Positions 40,965 to 50,423 of a stretch of DNA of 64,000 bases are shown here, piece by piece; position 1 is the first letter of the stretch, and each line of letters starts with the position of its first letter. The stretch covers positions 1-64,000 of the forward strand of contig CAMCYJ010000003.1 of NCBI GenBank assembly GCA_945883815.1, written 5' to 3'. The translations under genes were made by a program, and so were the position numbers. The notes beneath the pieces are model-generated. The model had not been told where the DNA came from. It worked only from the letters and a program-made list of their open reading frames with translations, and ran no database searches. The stretch comes from Akkermansia muciniphila. Its GTDB lineage: Bacteria; Verrucomicrobiota; Verrucomicrobiia; Limisphaerales; UBA9464.

Positions 40965-41627
40965 TCAGAGAACGCCGCGAGGTTTGGAAAACACCACGTT
41001 GGTGAGACCGCTGGCGAGGGCTTGATTGATGGCCGAGCGGAGCGCAGCCGTCTTCGTCAAGAGAACACTGCCATCGGTCATCGCCAGATTGCCGGCTCGG
41101 ACATGCAGTGTCTTGTCCCATGCGGCGTCGATCGAAGCTCCAAGGAACCGGCTCCATCGAGGATCAAAACCTCCCCCACCCCCGGTGACGTTGGCGTCAC
41201 CGGAAATCATGGTCTGGGGTTTGAGTTCCTCGGCTTTCAGACCGACGAAGTAGCTCACATTGGCGAAACCATCGAGATTCACCCAGTTGGTCCCCGGCCT
41301 CGGTATTTTTTCGGCCGGACACACCAGAACGCTCGGGTTGGAGAGTTCATTGGAGCAGGCCCGGAAATGATCGGCCCAGTCTTCAGAACCGGCCGTTCCA
41401 CCATTGGTCACTCCCAACTGCCATGGGTACCGATCTTGATTGTCGTTGGCCCACAATCTCAAACCGAGGCCGACGGTCTTGAGATTGTTCAGGCAGGCGA
41501 TGTTCTTGGCCCGCGCCTTCGCCATGCCCAGCGCTGGAAGCAGCATCGAAGCAAGGATTGCGATGATGGCGATCACCACCAGCAATTCGATGAGCGTGAA
41601 GGCACGTTGTCCCCGGGGAGGTTTCAT
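40965..41627 (-). CDS. Type II secretion-type pseudopilin (H-X9-DG class)
   Basis: '[63 protein letters not shown]', C-terminal '[10 protein letters not shown]'. Confidence 0.9.
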   Translation of the reverse strand: MKPPRGQRAFTLIELLVVIAIIAILASMLLPALGMAKARAKNIACLNNLKTVGLGLRLWANDNQDRYPWQLGVTNGGTAGSEDWADHFRACSNELSNPSVLVCPAEKIPRPGTNWVNLDGFANVSYFVGLKAEELKPQTMISGDANVTGGGGGFDPRWSRFLGASIDAAWDKTLHVRAGNLAMTDGSVLLTKTAALRSAINQALASGLTNVVFSKPRGVL

Positions 41628-41744
41628 TGTTTCAGCCAGGAGATTAATCGACACAATTACAGGTGTAACTAGCAGACATCTCGGGTCTCAGCAAATTGGA
41701 GTTGGTGAGTGCGGATGATTGAAGATTCAGATGCCTTTCGGCAA

Positions 41745-43322
41745 TCACCCAATCCGATGGATCCGGAGGGCTTTCGTATCCAAATCGACGATGCCACGGC
41801 GCCCGCGGAAGGCGATGCGAAGCCGGGTGGTTGTCGACGCGGATTCGACGTTGAATTCGAGGCGGAGCGGTTGTCCCGTCCGGGATTCAGAATGAAGCCA
41901 TTCCTTGGAAGCTTGGCCGATCTTTTGCACAAAAACACCTCCGGGCTCGCCAAAGGGCAGGGGTTCAAAATGGTCCAGTCGGACCCAGGCTTCGAGCCGG
42001 TAGCGTCCCGGAGGCAAGGTGCCCGTCCAGGTCCATCCGGCCAGGGTTGCCTCTTGGGCGCGGATCCGGAGCTGGGAGCCTCCCTCTGGAGTTTTCACCT
42101 CCGACAACTCGGCGTTTATCGGAGTGGGATCGGGTCTCCAGCCGGACAAAAGGGTTTCAGAGCCACGGAGTACGGACACGGGTTCTGCAGATTGTTTTTG
42201 GAGGTCTAGAACCTCCCATCGTCGACTCCATTCATCCATCAGCTGGTCGGCGCCAACTCGTATCTCCTGCCATTCGTTCCGACTCAGATGCGGGCGCAGT
42301 TGTTCCATGCGCTCAGCAAGATGACCTTTCACCGCGGATGGGGCGGACAATCGCCCGCGGAAAGCCTGAATTTTTTGGAAAACCAGCTTCGCCCCGTCCG
42401 GGCGGGCCATGACTGCTTCTGCCATCGGTCCGGCCATCGCGGGAGGCCACGGAAGTTCGGGGGCCGTGAACAGTCGATCGAGTCCGTGAGGAATCCATTG
42501 CAGGCCGCTGCCATCTGATGGAACCCAGATGCGGTAGTTGTTGTGAGCCAGACTGTATCCATCGGCATGCGCCAGCAGCACTTCCGCTGCGATGAAGCCG
42601 ATGAGCGATGATTCGTTGATGCAAACTGCAGTGGAGTTCCAGCGGTTCGTCACTGGCAGGGATGGCGCTGCGAGAAATGGTCGAGGCAATCGGGAGGCGG
42701 ATTCTTGCCCGTAAGACGTGACTCGTCGGAAGTCGGGTGGACCGTTGGTTTTGGCAACGGATTCGAAGAGGGCCCCTCCTTTCCCAGCAAAGGATCGCTC
42801 GATCCAATCGGGGGTGAATCCTTCGATGAGCACATAAAGGCCGAGATCCCGGCCATTGAGCAACACCCGGGCATGGGTGGCTGAGGTCGTTGGAATCCCG
42901 AGTGCGCTCAACATCTCGCGGCCGAGGATTTCCCGCCACCGGCTGGAGTCCTCCACGCCATTGTTGAGATGCAGTTTGGTGGTCCCCAGAATGCGCTCGG
43001 ATTCGGAACGTTTCGAGGTGGAGAGCGTGAAGGAAGGGCGGTCGTCGATCGGGCGGAAACTGCCGGTGGCTCCCTTGAGATGAAGTCTTAGTTCCACCAT
43101 GGGATGGCCGTCGATCTGAGCCCGGGCTAGGACATCGGTTCGAGGGGCCGTGCGAAGCGCGGCCACCGGGTTTTCGTCGAGCTGGATTTCAATGCGGTGC
43201 AACGGAGTCGCGGGGTCGAAGAGTTCGGAACCTTCGACCTCCGAGGCCGCCAGAAACAAAGAGACGAGGGTGCCGTGCGCGAACAGTTGGCCAAAGAGCC
43301 GTATGTTCCGATGCGGACTCAC
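41745..43322 (-). CDS. CotH-family secreted protein (second copy) with C-terminal beta-rich domain
   Basis: 'LHLKGATGSFRPIDDRPSFTLS...KLHLNNGVEDSSRWREILGREML...ARVLLNGRDLGLYVLIEGFTPD...WIPHGLDRLF'; GTG start overlapping upstream stop. Confidence 0.85.
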   Translation of the reverse strand: MSPHRNIRLFGQLFAHGTLVSLFLAASEVEGSELFDPATPLHRIEIQLDENPVAALRTAPRTDVLARAQIDGHPMVELRLHLKGATGSFRPIDDRPSFTLSTSKRSESERILGTTKLHLNNGVEDSSRWREILGREMLSALGIPTTSATHARVLLNGRDLGLYVLIEGFTPDWIERSFAGKGGALFESVAKTNGPPDFRRVTSYGQESASRLPRPFLAAPSLPVTNRWNSTAVCINESSLIGFIAAEVLLAHADGYSLAHNNYRIWVPSDGSGLQWIPHGLDRLFTAPELPWPPAMAGPMAEAVMARPDGAKLVFQKIQAFRGRLSAPSAVKGHLAERMEQLRPHLSRNEWQEIRVGADQLMDEWSRRWEVLDLQKQSAEPVSVLRGSETLLSGWRPDPTPINAELSEVKTPEGGSQLRIRAQEATLAGWTWTGTLPPGRYRLEAWVRLDHFEPLPFGEPGGVFVQKIGQASKEWLHSESRTGQPLRLEFNVESASTTTRLRIAFRGRRGIVDLDTKALRIHRIG

Positions 43323-44536
43323 GGTGCCGGGTTTTCGGGTCGAACTATCACCAGCGCGTTGGCGATCGGGCGCTCACCGCCATCGCTGGGGTGATTGCGA
43401 ATTCGACCGTCGGCCCACAAGGTCGCAGACCCGCCGCCATCCAGATTCATGGCCTCGCTGCAGCCGATGGCGGCCAGATGCTTTCCGAGTTCCTCGAGGG
43501 TCATTCCGACGGATTCCTTTTGCCGGCCGTCGACCGAGACAAAAAAGTAATGTTCTCGGTTCCACCCAACGGCCGAGCGGGGGTGTCGCTCCTTCATGGA
43601 CTTGAATTGATAGGCGTCGTCATCCGGGATCTCGATTCGGACGGCACGGTGGTTTCGCACCAACATGGGCCCGCCACCAATCCCGCTCACGGCATCATTC
43701 ATGGGCACGCTCGTGGATAAATCGACCTCAAGAACTTGTTGAGTGTTGACAGTGGGGAGGCGACGGACGAGGGCCGGGCCAGCTGAGAGGACGAAACCAT
43801 GGGTGGGAATGGGGCTATTGCCTCCATCACGGATTTCTGTGACCCGGAGCTTCATGCGGGCACCGATTGGAAGGCCAGAAGTCGTCCCGGACGCCTCGGG
43901 AGCGAGAATCCACTCTCGACCTCCCCGGGTGCGGGTCGAAGGCCCGGTAGTCGGGGTGAAGAGGACCAAGCGATTGGGAGCCGATTCTTCGTTGAACCCC
44001 ATGGCGGCCTTGGACCCATCCGGCCAGGTGACTTGGAATCGCGACTCGACGTCGTCCATGTGAGGTTCTCCGGCACGATCGATCCAAAGACTAACCCCCA
44101 GGGGAGCGCTGACCAGGACCCCGTCGATCAATTGAAGGCCACGGGGATCTCCAGCGTAAGTGCCTTCGCGCTGATAAAAGTCGCCATTGATGGCGGCAAC
44201 CGGTCGCCCGACCGCCTTGGGCAAGCCACGGAGATGATCTGAAATATTGGCCAAACCAAACGCCCCGTTGCCTGCATGAACCGATCGGAGTTGGGAAGCG
44301 GGCCTCGATCGATCTACGCGAATCACATGAACCGAAACCGGTCCTGAAGACAGGACCTGATTGGTGTAGGCCAGGCCGGGTTGCAGCTCCGGCATCGCCG
44401 TCTCTAAAGGTTTGCCACATCCGGTGAGGAGCCAGATGCCGTGCAGGATGGCGACTGTTGTCGCCAAGGTTTGCACGATCCTGTTTTGGAACATGGAGAA
44501 CATCAGTATTTCGCTGGTGCAAGGGGCTTTTCGCAT
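43319..44536 (-). CDS. Phosphodiester glycosidase (NAGPA)-family secreted protein (second copy)
   Basis: 'RSAVGWNREHYFFVSVDGRQKESVGMTLEELGKHLAAIGCSEAMNLDGGGSATLWADGRIRNHPSDGGERPIANALVI'. Confidence 0.87.
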   Translation of the reverse strand: MRKAPCTSEILMFSMFQNRIVQTLATTVAILHGIWLLTGCGKPLETAMPELQPGLAYTNQVLSSGPVSVHVIRVDRSRPASQLRSVHAGNGAFGLANISDHLRGLPKAVGRPVAAINGDFYQREGTYAGDPRGLQLIDGVLVSAPLGVSLWIDRAGEPHMDDVESRFQVTWPDGSKAAMGFNEESAPNRLVLFTPTTGPSTRTRGGREWILAPEASGTTSGLPIGARMKLRVTEIRDGGNSPIPTHGFVLSAGPALVRRLPTVNTQQVLEVDLSTSVPMNDAVSGIGGGPMLVRNHRAVRIEIPDDDAYQFKSMKERHPRSAVGWNREHYFFVSVDGRQKESVGMTLEELGKHLAAIGCSEAMNLDGGGSATLWADGRIRNHPSDGGERPIANALVIVRPENPAP

Positions 44537-44581
44537 TTGCTGGCGCGCAGGACAAGCATGCCCCCAGCCCTTCGGAGGAAA

Positions 44582-45397
44582 TCAGCGGACGGGTACCGTG
44601 GCCCGCTCCTGAAGCCATTGGACATCGGTTGGGATGCGGGCGGGAGTGCCATGGCGGTTGTCTCTGGTGTTGTTCGGGCGGAGCGAAGGGTCGCGCCAAC
44701 GCCGCGATTCGACATGTCCATCTGCCATTCCCAGCACGCCGCTCCGGTTGTGGTAGGAAGCCGGGCGATGAAAGTAGGTGGATCGTCCCATTTCGAAGCG
44801 AAACTCCGGCATGCAGAGGCTGGGCCAATCGACATCCAGAAATGTCAGGAGACTGGAGGGACTGGAGCGTTGTAAATCGGCCATGGTCGAAAATCGGACA
44901 TGGGCCGCACTAAGGGGGCCGGAAGGTGCAATATTGTTGAGGTAACTGTTCAGGGCATAGCTCCGGACGAACTGGTGGCGTCCAACTGCGATGCCGCGGT
45001 CGCTGGGGCACTTGTAAATGGCCGCGTCAGAAATGATGGAGGAAAAAGCAGAATATCGACGATCCAACAACATGACCCGGTTGGTGAAAGCCATCAGGCC
45101 GCCTTGATGGGTATTGCCCGCCACCCAAAGAGGGGTGGCTCGAACGGCAACGTCCGTCCCGTTCGGAACCATCCGATCCCCGTTGTCCTGGGCGTACAAC
45201 TGCCAGGCGAGGTTCAATTGCTTCACATTGCCGGTGCACTGGATGCGTCGTGCGCTCTCTTTGGCCTGGCCGAGGGTGGGCAGGAGCAATCCGGCCAGGA
45301 TGGCGATGATGGCCACGACCACCAACAGTTCGATGAGCGTAAACCCGCCTGAAGGGTGCAGCTCGCGACGCGGGCCAATTCCAGCGATCGGGGTCAT
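44582..45397 (-). CDS. Type II secretion-type pseudopilin (H-X9-DG class)
   Basis: '[60 protein letters not shown]', C-terminal '[14 protein letters not shown]'. Confidence 0.9.
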   Translation of the reverse strand: MTPIAGIGPRRELHPSGGFTLIELLVVVAIIAILAGLLLPTLGQAKESARRIQCTGNVKQLNLAWQLYAQDNGDRMVPNGTDVAVRATPLWVAGNTHQGGLMAFTNRVMLLDRRYSAFSSIISDAAIYKCPSDRGIAVGRHQFVRSYALNSYLNNIAPSGPLSAAHVRFSTMADLQRSSPSSLLTFLDVDWPSLCMPEFRFEMGRSTYFHRPASYHNRSGVLGMADGHVESRRWRDPSLRPNNTRDNRHGTPARIPTDVQWLQERATVPVR

Positions 45398-45461
45398 GTC
45401 TCAATCATGACCGATCGACAGTCTCTGCCAAGAACAGCCATGCCGTTCTGGGTGTTGGTTC

Positions 45462-45992
45462 TCAAAAGTAGGATTCCTTGTCTTTGAAGAGCAGGTTGAA
45501 GGTGGTCATCGAGCCGTAGCAGCGGGTGATGTATTGCTGCCAGTCGAACTTTTCAGCCGAGCTGAGGGTCTCGCTGGAGTTCACCTTTTGTTCCAGCACC
45601 CGCAGTTGATTGCGCATCAGCACCAGCTTGTGGAAGAAGGCCTCCAGTTCAACCTCCTTGGGTTGAAGGGAAGGGTCGGCGGGTTGCAACGTCATTTTGC
45701 CGGCCTTCCAGCGAGGGGCCAGTTCGTGAACCGTTCCATCCGGACGCTCAATGCCCAACCGGTTGACGGCCCCGTCCACGACTTGAGCGATCAAGGATGC
45801 CAGCGGCACGGGCAAACCCGACAAGGTGGCTTGTGCTTCGGCAGGCACGAGGCCACTGGCTTCCGGATCGACCGGTTTGCGGCCTTCGAGGAAGAGGATT
45901 TCGGCGGCGAATTCGTTGATGGCTTTGACCACCCCCTCACCGAGTTGGGGATGGATGACGCGCTGGCCCAAGTGCAGTTCCGACAGTTTCAC
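45462..45992 (-). CDS. Conserved-looking hypothetical protein with N-terminal CarD/Tudor-like motif
   Basis: 'LGQRVIHPQLGEGVVKAINEFAAEILFLEG'; no other family recognised. Confidence 0.6.
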   Translation of the reverse strand: MKLSELHLGQRVIHPQLGEGVVKAINEFAAEILFLEGRKPVDPEASGLVPAEAQATLSGLPVPLASLIAQVVDGAVNRLGIERPDGTVHELAPRWKAGKMTLQPADPSLQPKEVELEAFFHKLVLMRNQLRVLEQKVNSSETLSSAEKFDWQQYITRCYGSMTTFNLLFKDKESYF

Positions 45993-46159
45993 AAGACGAG
46001 TTCAGCAGTTTTTTTAGGGAATGCCGAGAACGGGATGACTATGAGTGACGAGAAAAGATGCCTCTTCGCTGTGGCCTCCCTCGTTGAAAAATTTCTACGC
46101 AGAGCCTTGGAACGGGCGCTTGCCAAGATTCTGGCCCTCCGTAGTCTCCCGGCTTCACT

Positions 46160-46513
46160 TTGCAACACATGTTGTCCAATTCATACGTCGCCATGCTGGC
46201 CCTGGGCGGTCCGCCTGCGGGCGCCCCACCGGAAGATCAAAAGAAAGCCATGTTCATGCAGGTCGGCATGATGGTGTTCTTCGGAATCATCTTTTATGTC
46301 ATGCTCATTCGCCCGCAGCAAAAGCGGGCCAAGGAGCAGGCCAAGATGCTCGGTGAATTGAAGGCCGGCGACAAAGTGACCACCAGTTCCGGCATTGTCG
46401 GTATCGTGGTGGGTATCAAGGACAACTCCGTCACCATTCGCTCCGGCGAATCCAAGCTCGAGATCACCAAGGCCGCTGTCGGCGAGGTGGTTCCCGGCAC
46501 TTCAGCCGCTTAA
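46160..46513 (+). CDS. yajC: Preprotein translocase subunit YajC
   Basis: 'VGMMVFFGIIFYVMLIRPQQKRAKEQAKMLGELKAGDKVTTSSGIVGIVVGIKDNSVTI'; directly upstream of secDF. Confidence 0.92.
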   Translation: MQHMLSNSYVAMLALGGPPAGAPPEDQKKAMFMQVGMMVFFGIIFYVMLIRPQQKRAKEQAKMLGELKAGDKVTTSSGIVGIVVGIKDNSVTIRSGESKLEITKAAVGEVVPGTSAA

Positions 46514-46525
46514 TTTGTTTTCCCC

Positions 46526-49081
46526 ATGAACCGCAGTCACTTCTGGAAACTCGTCCTGATCTTGCTGGTCGTAGCTTGGTCGGTCAGCGAGATCTACCCG
46601 CCAACATCGAAGAACCTCATCGAGGCCTTCGAGCAACAGTCCTCCACTCCCAACAAGACGTTCGACGAGATCGTCAAGAAGGCCCAGCAGTTGGATTTGT
46701 CCAATTCGGACCGTATTCCGGGGATCACCTACTCGAACCTTCTGGTGGCCATCAGCACCAATGACATCCGTCCGTTCTTTCCGAGCAATTACGTCAACGC
46801 TGCCGTGGAGCGTGATGTGACCCGCGGGATCTTGAACCGGGTGCAGCGTTCGGCAGCTGGAAAGTTCCGTTTGGGCCTTGATTTGCAGGGTGGTACTCAG
46901 TTCCTCCTCGAGATGGACATGAGCCGCGCCCAGACCAATGCCGGTGCCATGATGAACGCCGACTTCATCGCCGAGCAGGCGGTCGAAGTGTTGCGTCGTC
47001 GTGTCGATCGCTTTGGTGTTGCGGAACCGGTGATCGCCCCGGCCGGTGGTGGTCGGATCCTCGTGCAGCTTCCGGGCTTGAGCGAGGCCGACAAGTTGCA
47101 GGCCAAGGCGCAGATCCAGAAGGCAGCCTTCCTCGAGTTCCGCATGGTTCACCCGGACAGCGAAGGTCAATTGTCTCGCGGCGTGGTTCCTCCGGGGTAT
47201 GTCCGGATGTATGAAATGGTGCCCAGCGGCACGCCAGGTCAGCGCATTCCGCAGGCCATCTTGGTCAAGCGCACCTCGGAGCGCGGTCTTTCTGGCAAGC
47301 ACGTCGAGGGCGCGGGTGTCGGACACGATCCGGCCACGGGTTCACCGTATGTCAGCTTCAGTCTCAAGCCCGATGGTGCCCAACTCTTCGGTGAGATCAC
47401 CCAGGCAGCCATCGGTGAGCGCTTGGCGATCATCCTCGACGGCGAGGTGATTTCGGCCCCTCGCATCAATGGAGCCATCCTGGGTGGCAACGGACAGATC
47501 ACCGGATCCTTCACGGACAAGGAAGCCTTCGAGTTGTCCACTTCACTCGAGAATCCGTTGGCTGCCCCGCTGGAAGTCAAGGAAGAGCGGGGCGTGGATC
47601 CTTCGCTGGGTGCTGACGCCATTGCCTCGGGCAAGATGGCAACTCTGCTGGGCGTGGGCGGTGTGGCGGTGTTCATGATCGTCTACTACCTCACGGCGGG
47701 TCTCGTCGCCAATGTGGCCTTGGTGCTCAATATCCTCATGATGCTGGGAGTCATGTGCTCCTTGGATGTCACCTTCACCCTGCCGGGTATCGCCGGCATC
47801 GTGCTGACCATCGGTATGGCGGTGGATGCCAACGTGCTCATCTACGAGCGCATGCGTGAAGAGTTGGCGGCCGGTAAGTCGGTCCGCGGAGCGGTTGCCT
47901 CGGGTTACGACAAGGCCTTCGGCACCATCTTCGACTCCAACCTCACGACCCTGATCTCCTCGGTTCTCTTGATCATCATGGGCACCGGTCCCATCAAGGG
48001 CTTTGGTGTGGCACTGACCGTCGGTTTGTGTGTGTCGATGTTCACGGCCTTGGTCGTCACCCGCTTGATCTTCGATTTCTTGCTCGCCAAGAACATCATC
48101 AAGTCGCTGCCCATGCTGCACATCATCAAGGGCACCAACATCCGTTTCTTGAACTATGCCAAGCCGGCGTTCGCCGCCTCGTGGTTGCTAATCGTGGTGG
48201 GCATCGGTTACGGCATCTTCGTCCGCGGCAACAACATGCTCGGTATCGAATTCGCGGGTGGCGATGAGCTGCAACTGCGTTTCTCTCAGCGGGTGGAAAC
48301 CGAGAAGGTCCGCGAAACTCTCACCAAGGGCGGTATCGGCGAGACCCGAATCCAGTACCAGACTGAAGGTGCCGGATCGGCCAAACGCGATTATTTGTCG
48401 ATCACGGCCGCTAAGGATGCTGGTTTGAAGGCCGAGGAAGTGCTCAAGAAGGCGTTTCCGGAGTCCAAGTTCGAGCGGGTCCGCATGGACTCGGTCGGAG
48501 CCACCATCGGTAAGGAGATTCAAAAATCGGGCGTCATCGCCTCGTTCTTGTCGCTCTTCGGCATCTTGGTCTACGTGGCCTTCCGCTATGAGTTCAGCTT
48601 TGCCGTCGCGGCGGTGGTTGCGGTGGCGCACGACGTACTCATGACCATCGGTTGGTACTGCCTGACCGGGACCGTGGGCGAGGGACGTCAGTTCAATGCC
48701 ACCTTCGTGGCCGCCTTGTTGACCATCATCGGTTTCTCGATCAACGACACCATCGTCATCTTCGATCGTATCCGTGAAGATCTGAAGATGGGAGCCGCCG
48801 GTACCTTCAACCAGATTATCGATCGGGCGCTGAACCAAACCCTCAGCCGCACGATCATCACCTCCGGTACGGTTTTCCTGGCAACGATCTCCCTGTACGT
48901 CTTCGGTGGCGGCGCCATCAATGACTTCGCCTTTACCTTCCTGGTGGGCATCATCACCGGTACCTATTCTTCCATCTACATTGCCAGTGCACTGGTGGTC
49001 TGGTGGCACAAGGGCAAGCGACCGGCGATGGGGGCTGTGGCTCCGGGCGGAGGCGTTTCGGTCGCAGGCGCTCAGGCCTGA
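46526..49081 (+). CDS. secDF: Protein translocase SecDF (fused SecD-SecF)
   Basis: 'FRLGLDLQGGTQFLLEMD', 'GMAVDANVLIYERMREEL' (SecD) and 'GIEFAGGDELQLRFSQ', 'GFSINDTIVIFDRIREDLKMG' (SecF) in one ORF. Confidence 0.95.
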   Translation: MNRSHFWKLVLILLVVAWSVSEIYPPTSKNLIEAFEQQSSTPNKTFDEIVKKAQQLDLSNSDRIPGITYSNLLVAISTNDIRPFFPSNYVNAAVERDVTRGILNRVQRSAAGKFRLGLDLQGGTQFLLEMDMSRAQTNAGAMMNADFIAEQAVEVLRRRVDRFGVAEPVIAPAGGGRILVQLPGLSEADKLQAKAQIQKAAFLEFRMVHPDSEGQLSRGVVPPGYVRMYEMVPSGTPGQRIPQAILVKRTSERGLSGKHVEGAGVGHDPATGSPYVSFSLKPDGAQLFGEITQAAIGERLAIILDGEVISAPRINGAILGGNGQITGSFTDKEAFELSTSLENPLAAPLEVKEERGVDPSLGADAIASGKMATLLGVGGVAVFMIVYYLTAGLVANVALVLNILMMLGVMCSLDVTFTLPGIAGIVLTIGMAVDANVLIYERMREELAAGKSVRGAVASGYDKAFGTIFDSNLTTLISSVLLIIMGTGPIKGFGVALTVGLCVSMFTALVVTRLIFDFLLAKNIIKSLPMLHIIKGTNIRFLNYAKPAFAASWLLIVVGIGYGIFVRGNNMLGIEFAGGDELQLRFSQRVETEKVRETLTKGGIGETRIQYQTEGAGSAKRDYLSITAAKDAGLKAEEVLKKAFPESKFERVRMDSVGATIGKEIQKSGVIASFLSLFGILVYVAFRYEFSFAVAAVVAVAHDVLMTIGWYCLTGTVGEGRQFNATFVAALLTIIGFSINDTIVIFDRIREDLKMGAAGTFNQIIDRALNQTLSRTIITSGTVFLATISLYVFGGGAINDFAFTFLVGIITGTYSSIYIASALVVWWHKGKRPAMGAVAPGGGVSVAGAQA

Positions 49082-49106
49082 AAACCCGAGAGTTTTGATT
49101 CAGGCG

Positions 49107-49148
49107 GGCGGGAGTCTTGTTCTAGAGACTCCCGCCTGTTTTGTTTTT
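49107..49148 (+). terminator. Rho-independent terminator after secDF
   Basis: GGCGGGAGTCT(49107-49117)-loop-AGACTCCCGCC(49126-49136) followed by TGTTTTGTTTTT. Confidence 0.9.
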
Positions 49149-49299
49149 GGGCGGTCGTTCTTTTGGGAGGGCTTTGGGAAAACGACCGCACGTCCGAGAG
49201 GCCCGATTAATGAAATCAGGCCAAGGAGGTGGGGCTATCGATCTGGGTTTTTGACCCGAACTGCGGATCGCGCCGGGACGAACAATCGCCCCGGGATCA

Positions 49300-50400
49300 T
49301 CAAATGCCTCCGAGGGACAGACCGAGACTGCCGGCGCGTCCCGAGGTCTGCAACCCGAAGCGCTCCGGAACGCCGTCGAAAGTGATACGACCGTCTAAAT
49401 TGCGGACTCCCTCGAAGGGGTCGTTGGTGATGAGAACGTTGCCGTCGAGGTCAAGCCAATCGGTGAGCGAGGCCAAGTGCGCCGCGGCGCTGATGAGCAC
49501 CGAAGACTCGATCATGCAGCCGAGCATCGTCTTGAGGCCCCGCATTCGGGCCGCCTCGAGGGCCTCCTTGGCCGCGGTCACCCCGCCGGTCTTGACCAGT
49601 TTCACATTCACGCCGTGGAAGCACCGGGCGCAATGCTCGGCATCCCGGGCATCCTGGTAGGATTCGTCACCCACCAAGGGCAGCGGGGAACGTTCTTTCA
49701 GCCAGAGAGCATCGGCTTCGGGAGCATCGGGGGGCATGGGTTGCTCCACGAACTCGATGTTGCCGTCATCGGCCAGAGCCAGAATCCGTTCCAGGGCCTC
49801 CTCACGGGTCTTCCACGCCGCATTGGCGTCCACCCGGATGAGCTTGCCCGGGGCCGCCCGTCGCACGGCGGCCAAGTTGGCGTCGTCGGTGGGTGCCCCC
49901 AGCTTCATCTTCAAGATTGGATACCGGGCTGCTTCCCGCGCCTTGGCCTCCATCCGGTCCGGGGTATCGAGTCCGATAGTGAACGATGAAAGAGCCCCGG
50001 CCGCCGGGTACTCGAGCCCGAGAAACCGGTGCAGGGGTTGACCAGCGGCTCGGGCGGCTCCGTCGAGCAGGGCGATGTCGACGGCGCATCGGGCCGGCAT
50101 GCTCGGATGGGGCAACGACTCGAGGTAGGCCCGCGATGCCGACAAGTCATCGAAGGAGAGTCGGGAGGCATCGATTTGTCGCAGGAATTGGAGAACCGTT
50201 TCCCAAGTCTCCCCATACTGGCTCGACGGAGACGCCTCACCCAGGCCGGACCGTCCCAGGGCATCCTTCAAAACCACGAACACCACCGGATATTCCGACT
50301 TGCCTGCCACCCGACCGGATTGCACGTCGGTCGCGATGGCCCAGGAGTGTGTGAGGGCTAGATTGAACCGGGTACCGGTCAGTGAGTCGATGGGAGACAT
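49300..50400 (-). CDS. Dipeptide epimerase (enolase superfamily, L-Ala-D/L-Glu epimerase-like)
   Basis: 'YPILKMKLGAPTDDANLAAVRRAAPGKLIRVDANAAWKTREEAL', 'IEFVEQPMPPD', 'VGDESYQ', 'VNVKLVKTGGVTAAKEALEAARMRGLKTMLGCMIESSVLISAAAHLASL'. Confidence 0.88.
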   Translation of the reverse strand: MSPIDSLTGTRFNLALTHSWAIATDVQSGRVAGKSEYPVVFVVLKDALGRSGLGEASPSSQYGETWETVLQFLRQIDASRLSFDDLSASRAYLESLPHPSMPARCAVDIALLDGAARAAGQPLHRFLGLEYPAAGALSSFTIGLDTPDRMEAKAREAARYPILKMKLGAPTDDANLAAVRRAAPGKLIRVDANAAWKTREEALERILALADDGNIEFVEQPMPPDAPEADALWLKERSPLPLVGDESYQDARDAEHCARCFHGVNVKLVKTGGVTAAKEALEAARMRGLKTMLGCMIESSVLISAAAHLASLTDWLDLDGNVLITNDPFEGVRNLDGRITFDGVPERFGLQTSGRAGSLGLSLGGI

Positions 50401-50423
50401 GGTGGGTGACCCGGGGCTGCTTC

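Noticed and set aside
47543-49009. Minus-strand ORFs opposite secDF (47543-48121, 48188-49009)
   Set aside because: His/Asp/Gly-rich shadow frames of a conserved coding region.
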